Source of the DNA: Psychrobacter sp. AH5
GTDB taxonomy: Bacteria > Pseudomonadota > Gammaproteobacteria > Pseudomonadales > Moraxellaceae
Direction: 5' to 3'
Length of the DNA: 64,000 nucleotides
NCBI RefSeq assembly: GCF_040371085.1
Contig: NZ_JAMBMT010000006.1
Coordinates: 1 to 64,000, forward strand
Part shown: positions 10,901-21,631 of the stretch, one piece after another
Position numbering within the stretch: the first letter of the stretch is position 1
How the letters are laid out: the number at the start of each line of letters is the position of its first letter
Program-made: the position numbers and the translations under genes
Notes under the pieces: generated by a model
Told to the model about the DNA's origin: nothing
What the model saw: only the letters and a program-made list of their open reading frames with translations
Databases searched by the model: none

Positions 10901-13900
10901 ATAAGGTTGTTTGTGTAAGATGTGGAGGTGGGAAGGATAGTGATAATGTGATGGTAGTATTTGAAGGAGTGTAGGGGGGGGGTGGTGAGTTAGAGGTAGA
11001 TAGTGTTGGGGGAAGGTAGAGGTGATGATGAAGAGGATGAGGAAATGGAGAGTAAGGGTAAGAGATAAGGAAGGTTGTATGAGTAGGATTTGAGGGGGGG
11101 GTTTGGTTGTTGGATAATGATAGAGTAAGTGGTGGTAAGGGGTGTTGGGTGGTAATGAGAATGTGGATGGTAGGAGGAAGTATGTAATGATGTGGGGGGT
11201 GGGAAGGTGTTAGGAGGTGAGGTAGAGGTGGGGAGGTGGGGGGGGGGGAGGGAGGAGTGGGGTGGGTGGTAGGGGTGGGTTTGTGTGAAAGGAAGAATAG
11301 GAGGGGGAGAGTTAAATTGGGGAGGGTAAGTGAGTATGTGTGGGGGGGAGGGGAGTTTTGTGAGGGATGGGGATGTTAGGAGAAGGGGGTGTGGGGGGTG
11401 GTGGGTGTGGTGTTTGTTGATTGAGTGGTTGAGTTGTAGTGTGAGTGGGGGAGTGGGGAGTGTTGTTTGGTTATTTTAGTGGTGAGGTTTGTGTGTTGGG
11501 GGGTGTGGGAGTTAGGGGTTGGATTTGTTTGTGAGGTTTTTGTGTTTGAGGGTTTGTTAGTTGGAGGGGGGGTTATAGTGGTGTGGTGAGGTGGGGTTTT
11601 TGGGAGGGAATATGTAGTTTAGGTGTGATAATTTGGTATATAGGTGGTTGATTGATGTTGGAGGAGGGGTGTGATTAAAAGTTTGAATGGTTAAGGGGGA
11701 TAGTGTTGTGGATGGTGATTTTGTAGAGAAGTGTTTATGGAAGTGTAGTGGTATTTGATTGGGGGTAGTGTAAGGGGGGGGGTGTTGGGAGGTGGTGTTT
11801 GTTTATTTGATTGGTTTATAGTTATAATTAGTTGTGATTTGAGAAGGGATTTAAGGGGAGATTGGTGGGATGGGGTTGGGTGTTGGAATAGGGGGGGAAA
11901 TGTTGTGAGTTTTTGTAGATGTTATTTGTTGTTTTGGTTATTAGGATGGGAATAGTGTAAGTTAGGTAGGAGTGGTGTGATTTGAGTTTGTTTGGAGTGT
12001 AGGGGGATTTGTAGGGTGTGGGGGTGGAGTAGGGTATTTGGGGAAGGGAGGGAGGGAAGGAGGATAGAATTGAGGTATTTTGGTGAATGTGAGAGGTGAG
12101 GTGGTATAGGAAATGGAGTATTTGGGAGGTTATAGGATTGAATGATGGTGGAGATGGGAGGGGTGGTTAGGGTATTGTTGGGTGAGGTTGGTGAGGAATT
12201 TTAGGAGGTAATGTTGATTTTGTATAGTAGGGTGGTGAAGGTGAAGTTGGTTAGTGATATTTGTTTTTGTAGAAGGTGAGGATTGTAAGGAATGTTAGTG
12301 GTAGTTTGAATGTGAGAGTTGTGTGGAATGAAATGGAGATAGGGTTGGGGGAGAAGGAGATGATTGAATAGGATGATTTTGTGAAGAGTAAGGAAGGGAG
12401 TTTGTAGTTTATGGGGGGTAATAATGAGATATTGAGATTTGTGAGAAGGATGTAAGTATATTTGAAATGTTAGGGAGGTGGTTTGTGTATTAGTGTATGA
12501 TGGAAGTTGATAGGAAGATTGATTGTAGAATGGTAGTGAATTATTATTGTTTGGGGTGAATATAGTATTAGGGGGGGTTGTGGAGTAAGAGATGTAGTGT
12601 AGTTTTGAGGGAGTAGTTGGATTGGGAAGTATGTTAAGTTGAGTGTTGATGGGGGGTGGAGTAGATGAGTTTAGAAGAGGGGGGTAGATTGGTGGTATAG
12701 AGGAGAGATGATGTGTGATATTGAATTTAGGTGGAGATGATTTGGGGTGTGGGTGGGATGGGGTGTGGAGGGGGTGAAGGGTTGGTGAATTTGGTAGATG
12801 AATGTGTGGTATTTTAAGTTTTTTGAGAGTTGTGTTTGAGATTTAGTTTGGTAATATTGATGGAGGTTTTGTTGGGAATGTGGATAAAGTAATGTGTTGA
12901 TTAATAAGAATGTGGTAGTAGATGATTAATGTTTTTGGGAAGTTTAGGTATTGGGAAGGGGGTTATAAGGGTGGTGGTTGGTTGAAGGTAATTTGGTGTA
13001 TGTGTGGATTAAGTTGGGGTGAATTGTTTGGGGGAGAAAGAGGGGGTGTGAGTTGATTATAAAGGGTAAGGGGGTGGGGTGATTGATGTTTGAATTTTTG
13101 GGTAGAAGGGTGAGTGAGGGTAAGTGAAGATGTAGGATTGTAGGGTAGAGTGGAGTATGATGGGAGGTAGGTTTAGTATAATGTGTTTGGTTGAGGGATT
13201 GGGGGTGATGGTAGATGTAGAGAGATTGTTGTTTGGAGTGGTGTTGGGGGGGTGGTAGTTGATTATTTTAGGGGTTGAGTGGATGTAGTTTGGTAGATAA
13301 TTTTGTGAAGGTGAGGGTTTTGTGGGGTGTGTTGTGGAATTGATTAAAAGGTTGGTTTAGGGTGTTTAGGTATGAGGTAAGGGTTTGAATGGAGTGGTGT
13401 GTTGGTGTGAGTTTTTGTTGATTTGTGGGGGGAGAGAGATGTGTTATAGTGTATTGTGGTTGTTTTGAGATAGAGAGATGAGTTTGATTGTTGTGGGAAG
13501 TGTGAGTTGTTGGTTGGGGGGAATTGGGGAAATTGTTGGGATGTGGTTGGGATGGGGTTTGTATGTGTTAGTGGGTGGATGTTTGTTGTTTGTGGAGAGG
13601 TTAAGGGAAGAATGTGGATGGGTGTAAAGGGGGAGTGTGTGAAAATGGTTGAATATTGTAAAAAAAAAGAGGTTTATGTATAAAGGGTGGGTGGGTGTGT
13701 AGTGTGTTGGTGGATTTTGGGTTTATATGAGTGTGGTGTGGAGATGGAGGTAGAATTGGAAGTTGTGGTTATAAGGAGGTAAATTGGATAGGGAATGAGG
13801 GATTAAGTTGGGTTAAGGGGATTGGGATAGGAGTGTTATGAGTAATGTTTGGGGAATTTGTTTAGTTGATTTGATTAGTATAGGAAGTGGGTAGGTGTGT

Positions 13901-14350
13901 GGAGGTGGGATAGGAGTATAAGGTGGGTATGATGATTTATGGTTGTTAAGGGGGGATGGGGTATAGGGATGGTTTTGGTAATGTTTTATGAAGGGGTGTT
14001 TTGTCTGGAGAGGTAGGTTATGGGGTGAGGAAATAGGGTGTGGAATGATAGAGAGAGGGGTAGTTTGTAAGGAATGGAGGATTGTATGGTTGGTAGGTTT
14101 TTGAGAGTTGGGAGGTTAGGGAGTTGGTGTGGGTGAGTGGGAGGGGTAGGGGGGGGGATTGATATGTGGTGTGGTTGGTAGGGTGTGTTTTAGTTATTGG
14201 ATTTTTTCTGATGGATTGGATTAGTGGATTTAGTATATGTATTTGAGAGAGATAGTAGTTATGGAGGTGTGGTGTGTGTAGAGAGTTGATTTTAGGGAAT
14301 GAGTTATGTTAGCGTTGTTGTGGTGTGGAGTTAGTATTGTTGGGAGAGTG
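7941..14350 (+). repeat. Beta repeat, copy 1 (A/G/T only)
   Basis: About 6.4 kb with essentially no C until about 13,998. It aligns in order with about 36,330-43,200 (offset about 28,400 growing to 28,600), and its part from about 11,500 to 13,400 aligns with 53,860-55,780. Anchors include the segment at 8,588-8,630 with 36,995-37,040, the T-run motif at 10,145-10,185 with 38,582-38,624, and the ttatagttataat phrase near 11,817 with 40,300 and 54,340. Differences are mostly single-base or short indels. Open frames such as 10,097-10,450 are broken in the other copies and show no family pattern, so I call no gene here. Confidence 0.75.
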
Positions 14351-14621
14351 GTGTTGTGGTGGGGATTTAGGCTGTATGGAAAGATGATTTGGTGGGTAAG
14401 TGTAGAGTGAGTGGTGTGTATGGTAGTAGGAATTTTGGTGAAGATAGAGGTTGTTATGAGGAGGAAAGGGGGGGAGTGGTGAGTAGGGGTGTGGGGTTAT
14501 GGTGGAAGGGTTGGGGGTGTGAGTATTGTGTGTGGGGGTTGTTAATGGGGAGTGGGGGAGGGTGGTATAAGTGGGTGAATGTGAGGTGTTGGGGGGTGTG
14601 TGGGTGTGTGAGGGATGTGTA

Positions 14622-15058
14622 GGTGGTGTTGTTTGGGGTGGTGGGTGTGGTGGTGTTGGGTGGGGGTGGTTTGGGTGTGGTGTGGGGTGTTGGGGGGGGT
14701 GGGTGGTGGGGGTTGGGTGGTGTGGGTGTGGGTGGGGTGGGGGGGTTGTGTTGGGTGTTGTTGTGGTTGGGGGGGGTGTTGGGTGGTGTGGTGGGTTGGG
14801 GTTGTGGTTGTGTTGGTGTGGTTTTGGGTGTGGTGTGGGGTGGTGGTTGTTGGGTTGGTGTGTGGTTTGTGGGTGGGGGTGGTTGTTGGGGGTTGGTGGT
14901 TGTGTTGTGGGTGTGGGTGTGGGTGTGTTGGTGGGGGTGTTGGTTGGTGTGGGGGTGGGGTGGGGGTGTGTTGTGTGTGTGGTTGGTTTGTGGGTGGGGT
15001 TGGGGTGTGGGGGGGTGTTGTTGGTGGTTGGGGTGGGGGTGGTTTGGGGTGTGTTGGT
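14622..15058. other. G/T-only block
   Basis: For 437 bases I find neither A nor C. All three stop codons need A, so every plus-strand frame is open. The complement contains only A and C, so every minus-strand frame is open too. The overlapping Gly/Val/Trp/Cys and His/Pro/Thr/Gln frames here are therefore composition artefacts. There is no regular repeat unit. Confidence 0.9.
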
Positions 15059-15125
15059 AGTGGGTGTGTAGAGTGGGGGTGGGGTTGGTGTGTGGGTTGG
15101 TTTTTGTGTGAATTAGAAAATTTTG

Positions 15126-15159
15126 CATTTTTATTGGTATCCGCACGTTCAATGTGCAT
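15126..15159. other. Isolated C-containing island
   Basis: Just after the G/T-only block, 34 bases regain normal composition with several Cs, including tatccgcacgttcaatgtgc. The island contains a small inverted repeat, GCAC (15,143-15,146) with GTGC (15,154-15,157), loop seven bases. Flanking DNA on both sides is C-free for hundreds of bases. I cannot assign a function. Confidence 0.6.
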
Positions 15160-15959
15160 TTGAAGGAGGGATTGAGAATGTGGTGGAGGGTTGTGGAGGG
15201 GTAGGGTGTTGTGTGGGGTGTTAGAGAATGTGGGTGGGAATTTGTGAAGTTGGGTGGTGTGGGAGAGGTGTGTTTTGGATGATGATGGTGATGTGGTTGT
15301 AGGTATGAGTTAAGGGGGTAGGAGAGGGTGGAGTGTGGGTATATTGGGGGGAGTTTTGTTTGGATGAGAGGTTATGTGTGGTTTGTGTAGTTGAGTGGAG
15401 TAGGGTTGTGGGGGTTGGCGGGGTTGTGGGTGGAGAAAGGTAATGTGAGGTATTTGTGTTTTTAGAGAAAGATGGGTAGAAAAGAGGGGGTAGGTGGAGA
15501 TGTATTGTAATGTGATGTAGTGGTTGGTTGATGGTGAGTGGGTGTTAGTGTTTGTTTTTTTAATGATTTTTGTTAGGTGTTATGATTTGAGGGTTATTTG
15601 AATTTTTGTAGGGTTGTTGAGTTTGTATAAGGGAGTGTAATATTGTTGGTGGTGTGATTGTGAATGATTGGTAGATAGTTTTTTGTAAAAGATTTTATTT
15701 ATAGTATATTGTAATGTATGTAAAGGTGTTTGATTGTTTTTTTATGTGGGGAGGGTAATAATATGTATGTAGTGTTTGGTGTTTGGAGTGTAAGGGTGAT
15801 GAAGGTGTGTGTGGAATGGTGGTATGGGATTTTTTGATAGGGTTGAGGGGTGATTAAATATGGTAAGTTTGGAGTGATTGGTGGAATGTGTGTTTTAGAT
15901 TTGTGAGTTGGTGGTTATGAGTTATTTTGTTAAATTTTTTGTAGGGATAGGGGGAGAGT
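15160..15959. other. A/G/T stretch, nothing recognisable
   Basis: Low-C sequence (one C near 15,419) between the island and delta copy 1. I found no gene, no hairpin worth naming and no clear second copy. Confidence 0.5.
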
Positions 15960-18290
15960 TGGTGTGAGGTGTGTAGATTGTTATTGTGGAAGTGAGGGTG
16001 GAAAGGGGATAGGGATGAGGGGGAAGGTTGTGTATTAAGAGAGTTGGGAGTAAGGGATAGTATTTTGGGTGGGGAGGTATGGGGATGGGAATATGAGGGT
16101 GGTAAATTTGGGTTTTGAAGTGTGAGATTTGATTATGTTATAGTTGAAGTAGGTGGGGATTGGGTGTTTTGGGGAGGAAATTAATGTGGTGTTATTTGAA
16201 TTTTTGGGGGTGGGAATGTAAGTGATTGGGTGGGGGATTTTGGGTTTTGGGAGGATAGTGTATTTGAGGAAGATGGGATTAATGATTTATTTGTTGTGAT
16301 ATGTGGGTGGTAAGTGTAGGGGGTTTTGTGGATGTTAGGGGGTTTGTGAGTTGAGGGGGATGTTGGGTTGTTTTTTTATAGTGGTTTGTGATGGGGGGGG
16401 GGGGGTGTTGGTAGTGTGTGGATAGGGGGGGGGGAGTGTATGTGTTGAGGTATTGGTTTTAGAGATTGTGGGATGGGGTATTATTAGAGTAATTATGTTA
16501 AGTGATTGGTGGGAGGTTGTAAGAGTGAGAGGGGGGGATGTGATAGGGTTTATTGGTTATGGGTGTGGAATTGATAAGGGGTAATGAGGGTAATGTTAGG
16601 AGTTTTGTGAGTGTGTTAAATGAAGGGGGGGGGTTGGATATTGATTAGAGAAATTTGGAGTAGAGGTAGTTGGGAGAGGGGGGGGTAGGATAGGTTGTGA
16701 GGGATTTTAGGATAGGAGGAGGTGTGGTGGTGGATATTGTTTATGAGAGTGTGAAGATGGGTTTGAAGATTAGAGTGTTGGGGGTAGGGTGGTAGTGGGG
16801 TGAGTGGTTTTTGTTGAGAGGAGATGAGGTAAGGAGGTTTTAATTTGTTGGAAGGTTTAAGAGGAGAGATGATTGGGGTGTAAGGTTTTGGATATTATGG
16901 ATAATGAGAGTGGAGATGATAGGGGTTTGGGGAGTTGAGTGTAGATAGATATGTTTGTTAAGATTGATGGTGGAGAGGTTGAGAGTGATGGGGGGGAGTG
17001 AAGAGATTGTGTGTTGAGGATGATGAATGGGAGTTGTTGGTAATGAGGAGTTTTGTTGTTGGGTGTGAGATGATAGGTAAGGGGAGAGGGTGAGTTGAGA
17101 TTTAAGGGGTGATGTGAAGTAGGGTGGGTATTGTTAGTTTATAAGGGGGGGGATTGGAGTAGTTGTATGGTGAGTTTTGTGAAGAATGGATGGGGTTGGG
17201 TTGGATGAGAGATTGTTTATATTGGTAAGGGTGGTTGGTGGGAGGAGGTATAGAGGGTTTTTGTAATTGGGGGATGTAATTGTTTTAGTAGGGGGGTGTT
17301 GAGGGGTAAGGGTAGTGGAGATTTGGGTTGATAGTGGGGAGAGGGTTTAGGTAAGGGTTAGGAGGGAGTGAGATGATATATGGGTGGTGTTTGGATGGAA
17401 GAGAATGAGGGTTGGTATTTGTTTGGAGGGGTGGAGTGGTTGGGGGGTTATAAGGGATTAGGAGGGGGTAGTTGGTTTGTTTATTGGGGGGTATGGGAGG
17501 GGGTGATGTTGAGGGTTGTTGGGAATTGTTTATGTTGGATTTTTTGTTTATATGGTAGGGTGGTGGTGGGTTATAGGGGAGGAGGTTTTGTTAAGATATT
17601 GGTGAGGGGTTTGTGGTTGAGGTGTGGGGGGGTGTGGTTTTGTAGGAGGGGTTGAAGGGGGATAGTTATGTAGGTGGAGTGTAGGTTGGGTGGGGATTAG
17701 ATGGGGATGTGTGAGGAGTGTGGGGTGTTTGGTGGGGTGTAGAGGGTGTTGTGTTATGTGTTTGGTGGTGTGTTGTGGAGGTGTTGGGATGGTGGTGATT
17801 TGAGGGTTGGGGGGGAGGGTAGTAGAGGAGTTGTGGGTAGTAGGATGTTTTATAGGGTTTGGGGGTGTTGGGGGGGTAGAGATTTGGGGATGGTGATGTG
17901 TGAGTTGGGGTGGGGTAAGGGTTGGAATGTTGGAAGTATGGAGGATGGGGAGGTGGTATGAGTAGGTAGTATGGTTTAAAGAGTTAAGTGTTTTATGTTG
18001 AGTTTTGGTGGGGTTGGATTGGTGTTGGGATTAATGTTTTTTTTATGAGTTGTGGGGTATGATGTGGTTGTATTTTAGGTGATTGGTTAGAGGATGGGAA
18101 GGGAGTGTTGGTGGGTGTGGTGAGGGTGGTGGGTTTGGGGTTGGTGTGTTAGGGGGGATTGGGTGTGTTGATATGTGTGAGGTTGTGTGGGGGTGTGGGG
18201 TGGGTTTGGTTGGGTGTGGGGGTAGGGGTTTGGTGGTTGTTGGGGGTGTGGTGGTGGTGATGGTTATGTTTAGTTGTTGTGGTTGTTAGT
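15960..18290 (+). repeat. Delta repeat, copy 1 (A/G/T only)
   Basis: This block aligns in order with about 29,600-31,680 (offset about 13,540) and, from about 16,740, with 57,980-59,160. Anchors include aagtgattggtgggagg near 16,500 and 30,050, the stretch at 16,755-16,825 with 30,300-30,370, and the T-run at about 18,037-18,050 with 31,607 and 59,098. It contains no C. Differences are scattered indels. Frames of 70-90 codons, such as 17,380-17,655, are not preserved across copies, so none is called as a gene. Confidence 0.75.
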
Positions 18291-18817
18291 TATATGTATT
18301 TTGTGTTTTTGTTTGGGGGTTTTGGTGGAGGTAGGGTGGTTGGTTTGGGTGTGGTTTAGTGGTGAGTGTGGGTGAGGGGGTTGTTGGGGGGTGTTGTGTT
18401 GGGGGTGATAGATTTAGGGGTGGTAGGGGTATGGGGATGGGGTGAGAGGTGTAGTTGTGTTGATGTTGAAGGTTTATGATTATAGAAGTTTGTGTGGGAT
18501 AATGAGGTGGGGGGGATGGGTGGGTTGGGTTGTTGGTGTTGGGGTGGGGGGTTTGGTGGTTGTGGGGGTTGGGTTTGTGGTGGTGGGTGGGAGGTTGTGG
18601 TAGTGGGGTTGGTTGGGGTTTGGGTTGTGTGGGTGGGGTTGGTGTTGTGTGTGTGGGTTGGTTGTGGTGTTGTGTTGTGGTGGTTGGGGGGTTGGTTTGT
18701 TTGTGTTGGGTAGGTGGTGGTGTTTGGGGTGGGGGTGTTTGGGGTTGGTTGTGGGGTGGGGGGTGGTTGTTTGGTTGGTGGGGGTGGGTTTAGTGTTGGG
18801 TTTTTGTGTTTTGTGTG

Positions 18818-18889
18818 TTTTTTTTTTTGGGTGTGGTTGGAAAATGGTTTTTTTTTTTTGGGGGGGTTTTTTTTTTTTTTTGGGGGGGG
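18818..18889. repeat. Alternating T-run and G-run tract
   Basis: Runs of 11 T, 12 T, 7 G, 15 T and 8 G lie within 72 bases, near the entrance to the megablock. These are homopolymers with no periodic unit. Nothing links them to a promoter or terminator. Confidence 0.85.
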
Positions 18890-21605
18890 AAGATGTAGAG
18901 ATGAGATAGTTAAGAGAAGAGGAAGATGTGATGGATAGGGTAAAGAGGTGTGGGAGGTAAGTTATATTTGAGGGATATTGTAGGGAAGAGGGTTGTGGAG
19001 GATGGGTAGAGTTATTGTATTTTGTTATTGTGGTGTGGGTTTGTTGAAGAAGAGGAAGGTGAGTATATATGATGGGTGGGGGATTGTAAAATTTGGGAGG
19101 GGTATGGAAGGGGTTGTGTGTAGTTGGATGGGTGTGGTTTGGGTAGGGTGGGTGGGGGGGGGGGAGTGTTGTGAGTGGGGAGTGTTTTGTTTAGTAATTT
19201 ATTTGGGTTTTGGTTGGTTGTTTTTGGTGTGGTGGGGTGGTTGTGGGGTGTGTGAGGGGTATGGTTGGTGTGGGTGGGGGTGTTTAAGGGTTGTTGGTGG
19301 GGTTTGTGTTTGTGGTGGTTGGGGGTTGTATAGTGTGGGGGTGTGGGGTGGGTTGGAGGGGGGGTGGGTGTTGGGGTGGGTTGGTGTGTGGGTGGTGGGG
19401 GTGTTGGGGGGGGTTTGAGGTTTGGTGGATGGGTGTGGTGTTGGGGGTGTGTGGTGGGGGGGTTGTGGGGGGTTGGTGTGTTGGATGGGGATTGGTTTGG
19501 TGGGGTGGAGGGGTTGGGGTGGGTGGGTTGGGGGGGGTTGGGGGTGTTTGGTGTGGGGTGGGGTGTTGTTGGTTGGTGTTGTGGATGGGGGTTGGGTGGT
19601 GGGGTTGGGGTTTTTTGTGTTGTGGTGTTTGGGTGGGGGGGGTGTGTGGGTGGGGTGGTGGGGGGTGGTGGGGGTTTGTTGGTGTGGTGTTGGGTGGGGG
19701 TGTGGTGTGTGGTTTTGGGGTTGTTTGGTGGTGGGGGGTGGTTGTTGGGGTGGGGTGTTGTTTGGGGGGGGGTTGGGTGGTTGGTGGGGTGTGGGGGTGG
19801 TGTTGGTGGGGTGGGGGGGTGGGGGGTGGGGGGTTGTGGTGGTGTTGTTTGGGTGGGTGGGGGGGGTGGGTGGTGGGGGGGGTGGGGTTTGGGGGTGGGG
19901 GGGGTGGGGTGTGGTGGTGGTGTGTGGGTGGTGTGGTTGGTGGGGGGGGGGGTTGTGTTGGTGTGGTGGTGGTGTTGTTGGTGGTGGTGTTGTGTTTGTG
20001 TTGTTGGTTGTTGTGTGTGGGGGGGGTGGGGTGGTGTTGGTTTATGGGGTTTGGGTGGTGGTGGGGGTGGGTGGGGGGTGGGGTGGTGGTGGGTGGGGTG
20101 GGTGGTGGTGTGGTGGGGGGTATGGGTGTGTGGTTAGGGTGTGTTGGTGTGGGTGTGTTTGTGGGTGGGGGGGGGTGGGGGTGTGGGGTTTGTGGTGGGG
20201 GGGTTGGGTGGGTGGGGGGTTGATGGTTTGGGGTGGTATTGGGTGTGTTTTGTGGGTGTTGTTGGTTTTGTGTTGTGGGTGTTTGGTGTTGTGTTTGTTT
20301 TGGGGGGGGGTTTGTGTGGGTGGGGTGGGTGGGGTTGGGTGTGGGGGGGGTTTTGGTTGGGTTGGGGTTGTTGGGGGTGTGTGTTTTGTGGGGTGTGTGG
20401 GTGTTGGGGGGGGTGGTTGGTGGGGTTGTGGTTGTGGTTGGTTTGTGTGGGTGTGGTGGTTTGGGGGGTGTGGTGGGTTGGGGGGGTGTGTTTGGTGGGG
20501 GGTTGGGGTGGGTGGGTGTTGGTGGTTGGGTGGTGAGGGGTTGGTGTGGGGGTGTGGGGGGTGGGGGGTGGGGGGGGGTGGGTGTGGGGGGGGTGGGTTG
20601 GGTGGGGGGTTGGGGTGTGGTGTGGGGGTGTTGGGTTGGTGGGTGGGGGGGGGGGGGTGGTGGTGGTGGGGGTTGGGGTGGGGGGGGGTGGTGGGTGGGG
20701 GGTGTGGTGGGGGGGTGTTGGGTTGGGTGGGGGGGGGGTGGGGTGGGTGGGGGTGGTGTGTTGGTGGGGTGGGGTGGTTGTGGGGGGGGGGGGGGGTGGT
20801 GGTGTGGGGGTGGGTGGGGTGGTGGGTGGGGTGGGTTGGGGTGGTGGGGGTGTGGGGGGTGGGTGGGGGTGTTGTGGGGGGGTGGGGTGGGGTGTGGGGG
20901 TGGGGGGGGGGGTGGGGGTGGGGGGGTGTGGGGGTGGGGGTGTGGTGGGGTGTGGTGGGGGTTGGTGGGGTGGTGGTGGGTGGGGTGGGGGTGGTGGGGT
21001 GGTGGGTGGGTGTGGTGGGGTGGGGGGTTGGTGGGTGGGGGGGGGGGGGGGGGTGGGTGGGGGGGAGAGTGGGGGTGTGGGTGGGTGGGGGGGTGGGTGT
21101 GGGGGGGTGGGGGTGGGGGGTGGTGGGGGTGGGGGGGTGGTGGTGGGGGGGGGGGGTGGTGGGGGGGGTGGTGTGGGGGGGTGTGGGTGGGGGGGGGGGG
21201 GGGGGGTGGGTGGGTGTGGGGGTGTGGGGTGTGGGGGGGGGGTGGGGGGGGGGTGGGGTGGTGTGGTGGGGGGGGTGGTGTGGGGGGTGGGGGGGGGTGG
21301 GGGGGGTGGGGGTGGGGGGGGGGGGGGTGGGGGTGGTGGGGGGTGGGGGGGGGGTGGGTGGGGGGGTGGGGGGTGGGGTGGTGGGGGGGGGGTGGGTGGG
21401 GGGGGGGGGGGGGGGTGGGGGGGTGGGTGGGGGGGTGGGGGGGGGTGGGGGGGGGTGGGTGGGGGGGTGGGGGGGTGGGTGGGTGGGGGGGGGGTGGGGG
21501 TGGTGGGTGGGGGTGGGGGGGGGGGGGGGGTGGTGGGGGGTGGTGGGGGGGGTGGTGGGGGGGGGTGGGTGGGGGTTGGGGGGGGGGGGGTGGGGGGGTG
21601 GGTGT

Positions 21606-21631
21606 GGGGGGGGGGGGGGGGGGGGGGGGGG
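21606..21631. repeat. 26-base G homopolymer
   Basis: The longest single-base run I noticed in the window, at the most G-rich point of the megablock. On either side G-runs are separated by single Ts. Confidence 0.85.

Noticed and set aside
7941..14350. Bisulfite-converted genomic DNA
   Set aside because: C loss in beta and delta would fit, but the adjoining G/T blocks lack A as well, and C content changes gradually rather than read by read. Kept only as a testable alternative.
14454..15159. Minus-strand frames rich in His, Pro, Thr and Gln, resembling proline-rich proteins
   Set aside because: The minus strand is A/C-only here, so only Lys, Asn, Thr, Gln, His and Pro codons occur and stops cannot. 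This is a composition artefact.
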